In this document: one piece after another, positions 4,560 to 5,373 of the stretch
Layout: each line of letters starts with the position of its first letter
Position numbering within the stretch: the stretch's first letter is position 1
Origin: Christensenellaceae bacterium
GTDB lineage: Bacteria; Bacillota; Clostridia; Christensenellales; UBA1750
Direction: 5' to 3'
DNA length: 5,373 nucleotides
Assembly: GCA_031287285.1 (NCBI GenBank)
Contig: JAITTC010000002.1
Location: forward strand, 1-5,373
Position numbers and translations under genes: made by a program
The notes under the pieces: generated by a model
What the model saw: only the letters and a program-made list of their open reading frames with translations
What the model was told of the DNA's origin: nothing
The model's database searches: none

Positions 4560-5373
4560 ATGAAGATGATTTGGGCGGGCAGAACCGCCGGGGACGTGGA
4601 TGAAAGGCTGAACGAGCTCAACGCATCCATCGGCTTTGACCAAAGGATGTTCGAAGAAGACATCACGGGCTCGATGGCGCACGCCTTCATGCTGGGCAGG
4701 CAGGGCATCATCGCCCCGGATGAGAGCGCCCAGATCATTTCGGGGCTGGAAGGCATCCTTTTGGATATCAAGGCGGGCAGGCTCGAAATCGACCAGGCGG
4801 CGGAGGATATTCATAGCTTCGTGGAGCAGGTTCTGACCGAGCGCATCGGCGAAAACGGCAAGAAGCTGCACACGGGGAGGAGCCGCAACGACCAGGTGGC
4901 CCTGGATTTGAGGCTGTATCTAAGCCGGGAGATCGGCGAGATCACCTCCCTGGCAAGGGACTGTGCGAGGGCGCTGATCGCCGTGGCGGAACAGCACATC
5001 GAAACCGTGATGCCGGGCTACACGCACCTGCAAAGGGCGCAGCCCGTCACCCTGGCCCACCACCTGATGGCCTACGTCCAAATGCTGCTGCGCGATTTAG
5101 AGCGCCTTTGTGCCTGCAGGGGAAGGACCGCGGTGTCGCCCCTTGGCTCTGGCGCGCTGGCCTCGACCACGCACCCGCTCGATCAGGCCCTCGTGGCCGA
5201 AAGGCTGGGCCTGAATGGCTTCATGGCCAATTCGATGGATGGCGTGAGCGACCGCGACTTCGTTCTGGAGCTCTCGTCCTGCCTTTCGATCTTGATGATG
5301 CATCTTTCGCGCCTGGCGGAAGAGATCACGCTTTGGTGCGCCTGGGAGTTTCGCTTCATGGCGCTGGACGACC
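4560..5373 (+). CDS. argH: Argininosuccinate lyase, 5' part only
   Basis: 271 complete codons are visible before the right edge, out of about 450-470 usual for the family. It splits argininosuccinate into arginine and fumarate and works as a homotetramer. Family blocks are FNASI-like NASIGFDQRMFEEDITGSMAHAFML (21-45), HTGRSRNDQVALDLRLYL (104-121), MPGYTHLQRAQPVTLAHHL (151-169, including catalytic His156), SPLGSGALASTT (193-204) and SDRDFVLE (230-237). The mobile signature loop SS.MPQKKNPD with the catalytic Ser lies just beyond the window. ATG 4560 follows a G-rich ribosome site (GGGGGGAA 4546-4553) at six bases; Met3 at 4566 is a less likely start. The N terminus reads WAGRT where most relatives have WGGRF. 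It is co-oriented with argG, with no promoter or terminator seen between them, so one operon is likely. Confidence 0.95.
   Translation, partial: MKMIWAGRTAGDVDERLNELNASIGFDQRMFEEDITGSMAHAFMLGRQGIIAPDESAQIISGLEGILLDIKAGRLEIDQAAEDIHSFVEQVLTERIGENGKKLHTGRSRNDQVALDLRLYLSREIGEITSLARDCARALIAVAEQHIETVMPGYTHLQRAQPVTLAHHLMAYVQMLLRDLERLCACRGRTAVSPLGSGALASTTHPLDQALVAERLGLNGFMANSMDGVSDRDFVLELSSCLSILMMHLSRLAEEITLWCAWEFRFMALDD

Overview
The window looks like chromosomal DNA of a GC-rich, Gram-positive-type bacterium. I infer Bacillota, probably a clostridial lineage, and I cannot name the genus. The reasons are strong Shine-Dalgarno sites (AAGGAGG, AGGAGGG), sigma-A-type promoters with 17-bp spacers, compact hairpin-plus-T-run terminators, a Gram-positive style Mn2+ CDF exporter and Bacillus-like ARG boxes. 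There are five protein genes; the first and last are cut by the window edges.

Layout. (1) Bases 1-284, minus strand: the 5' part of a small secreted L,D-transpeptidase (YkuD-type) gene. (2) Bases 285-419: a divergent intergenic region with a good promoter for the rightward gene. (3) Bases 420-1220, plus strand: a TraX-family multi-pass membrane protein. (4) Bases 1221-1920: about 700 bases with no convincing gene, but full of structure. It holds three terminator-like hairpins, a further folded element, two tandem copies of a repeat (110 aligned bases, about 91% identical, period 141), a weak terminator, and then the promoter of the next gene with a perfect inverted repeat between its -35 and -10. 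(5) Bases 1921-3111, plus strand: a CDF-family cation exporter whose membrane-site residues (N-D-D-D) point to Mn2+. (6) Bases 3112-3271: an AT-rich control region with three ARG-box-like sites at an exact 31-bp period and a strong promoter. (7) Bases 3272-4498 argG, and 4560 to the window end argH (partial), both plus strand.

argG and argH catalyse the last two steps of arginine synthesis: citrulline plus aspartate to argininosuccinate, then to arginine plus fumarate. They probably form one operon repressed by ArgR through the phased boxes. The other genes look like independent housekeeping or envelope functions: cell-wall cross-linking, an uncharacterised membrane acyltransferase-like protein, and manganese export.

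The parts most worth a second look are the phased triple ARG-box array, the tandem structured repeat in the 1221-1920 gap, and the inverted repeat inside the exporter promoter. I see no CRISPR array, tRNA, rRNA, insertion sequence or integrase. All of this is by-eye reading; no search or folding program was run.
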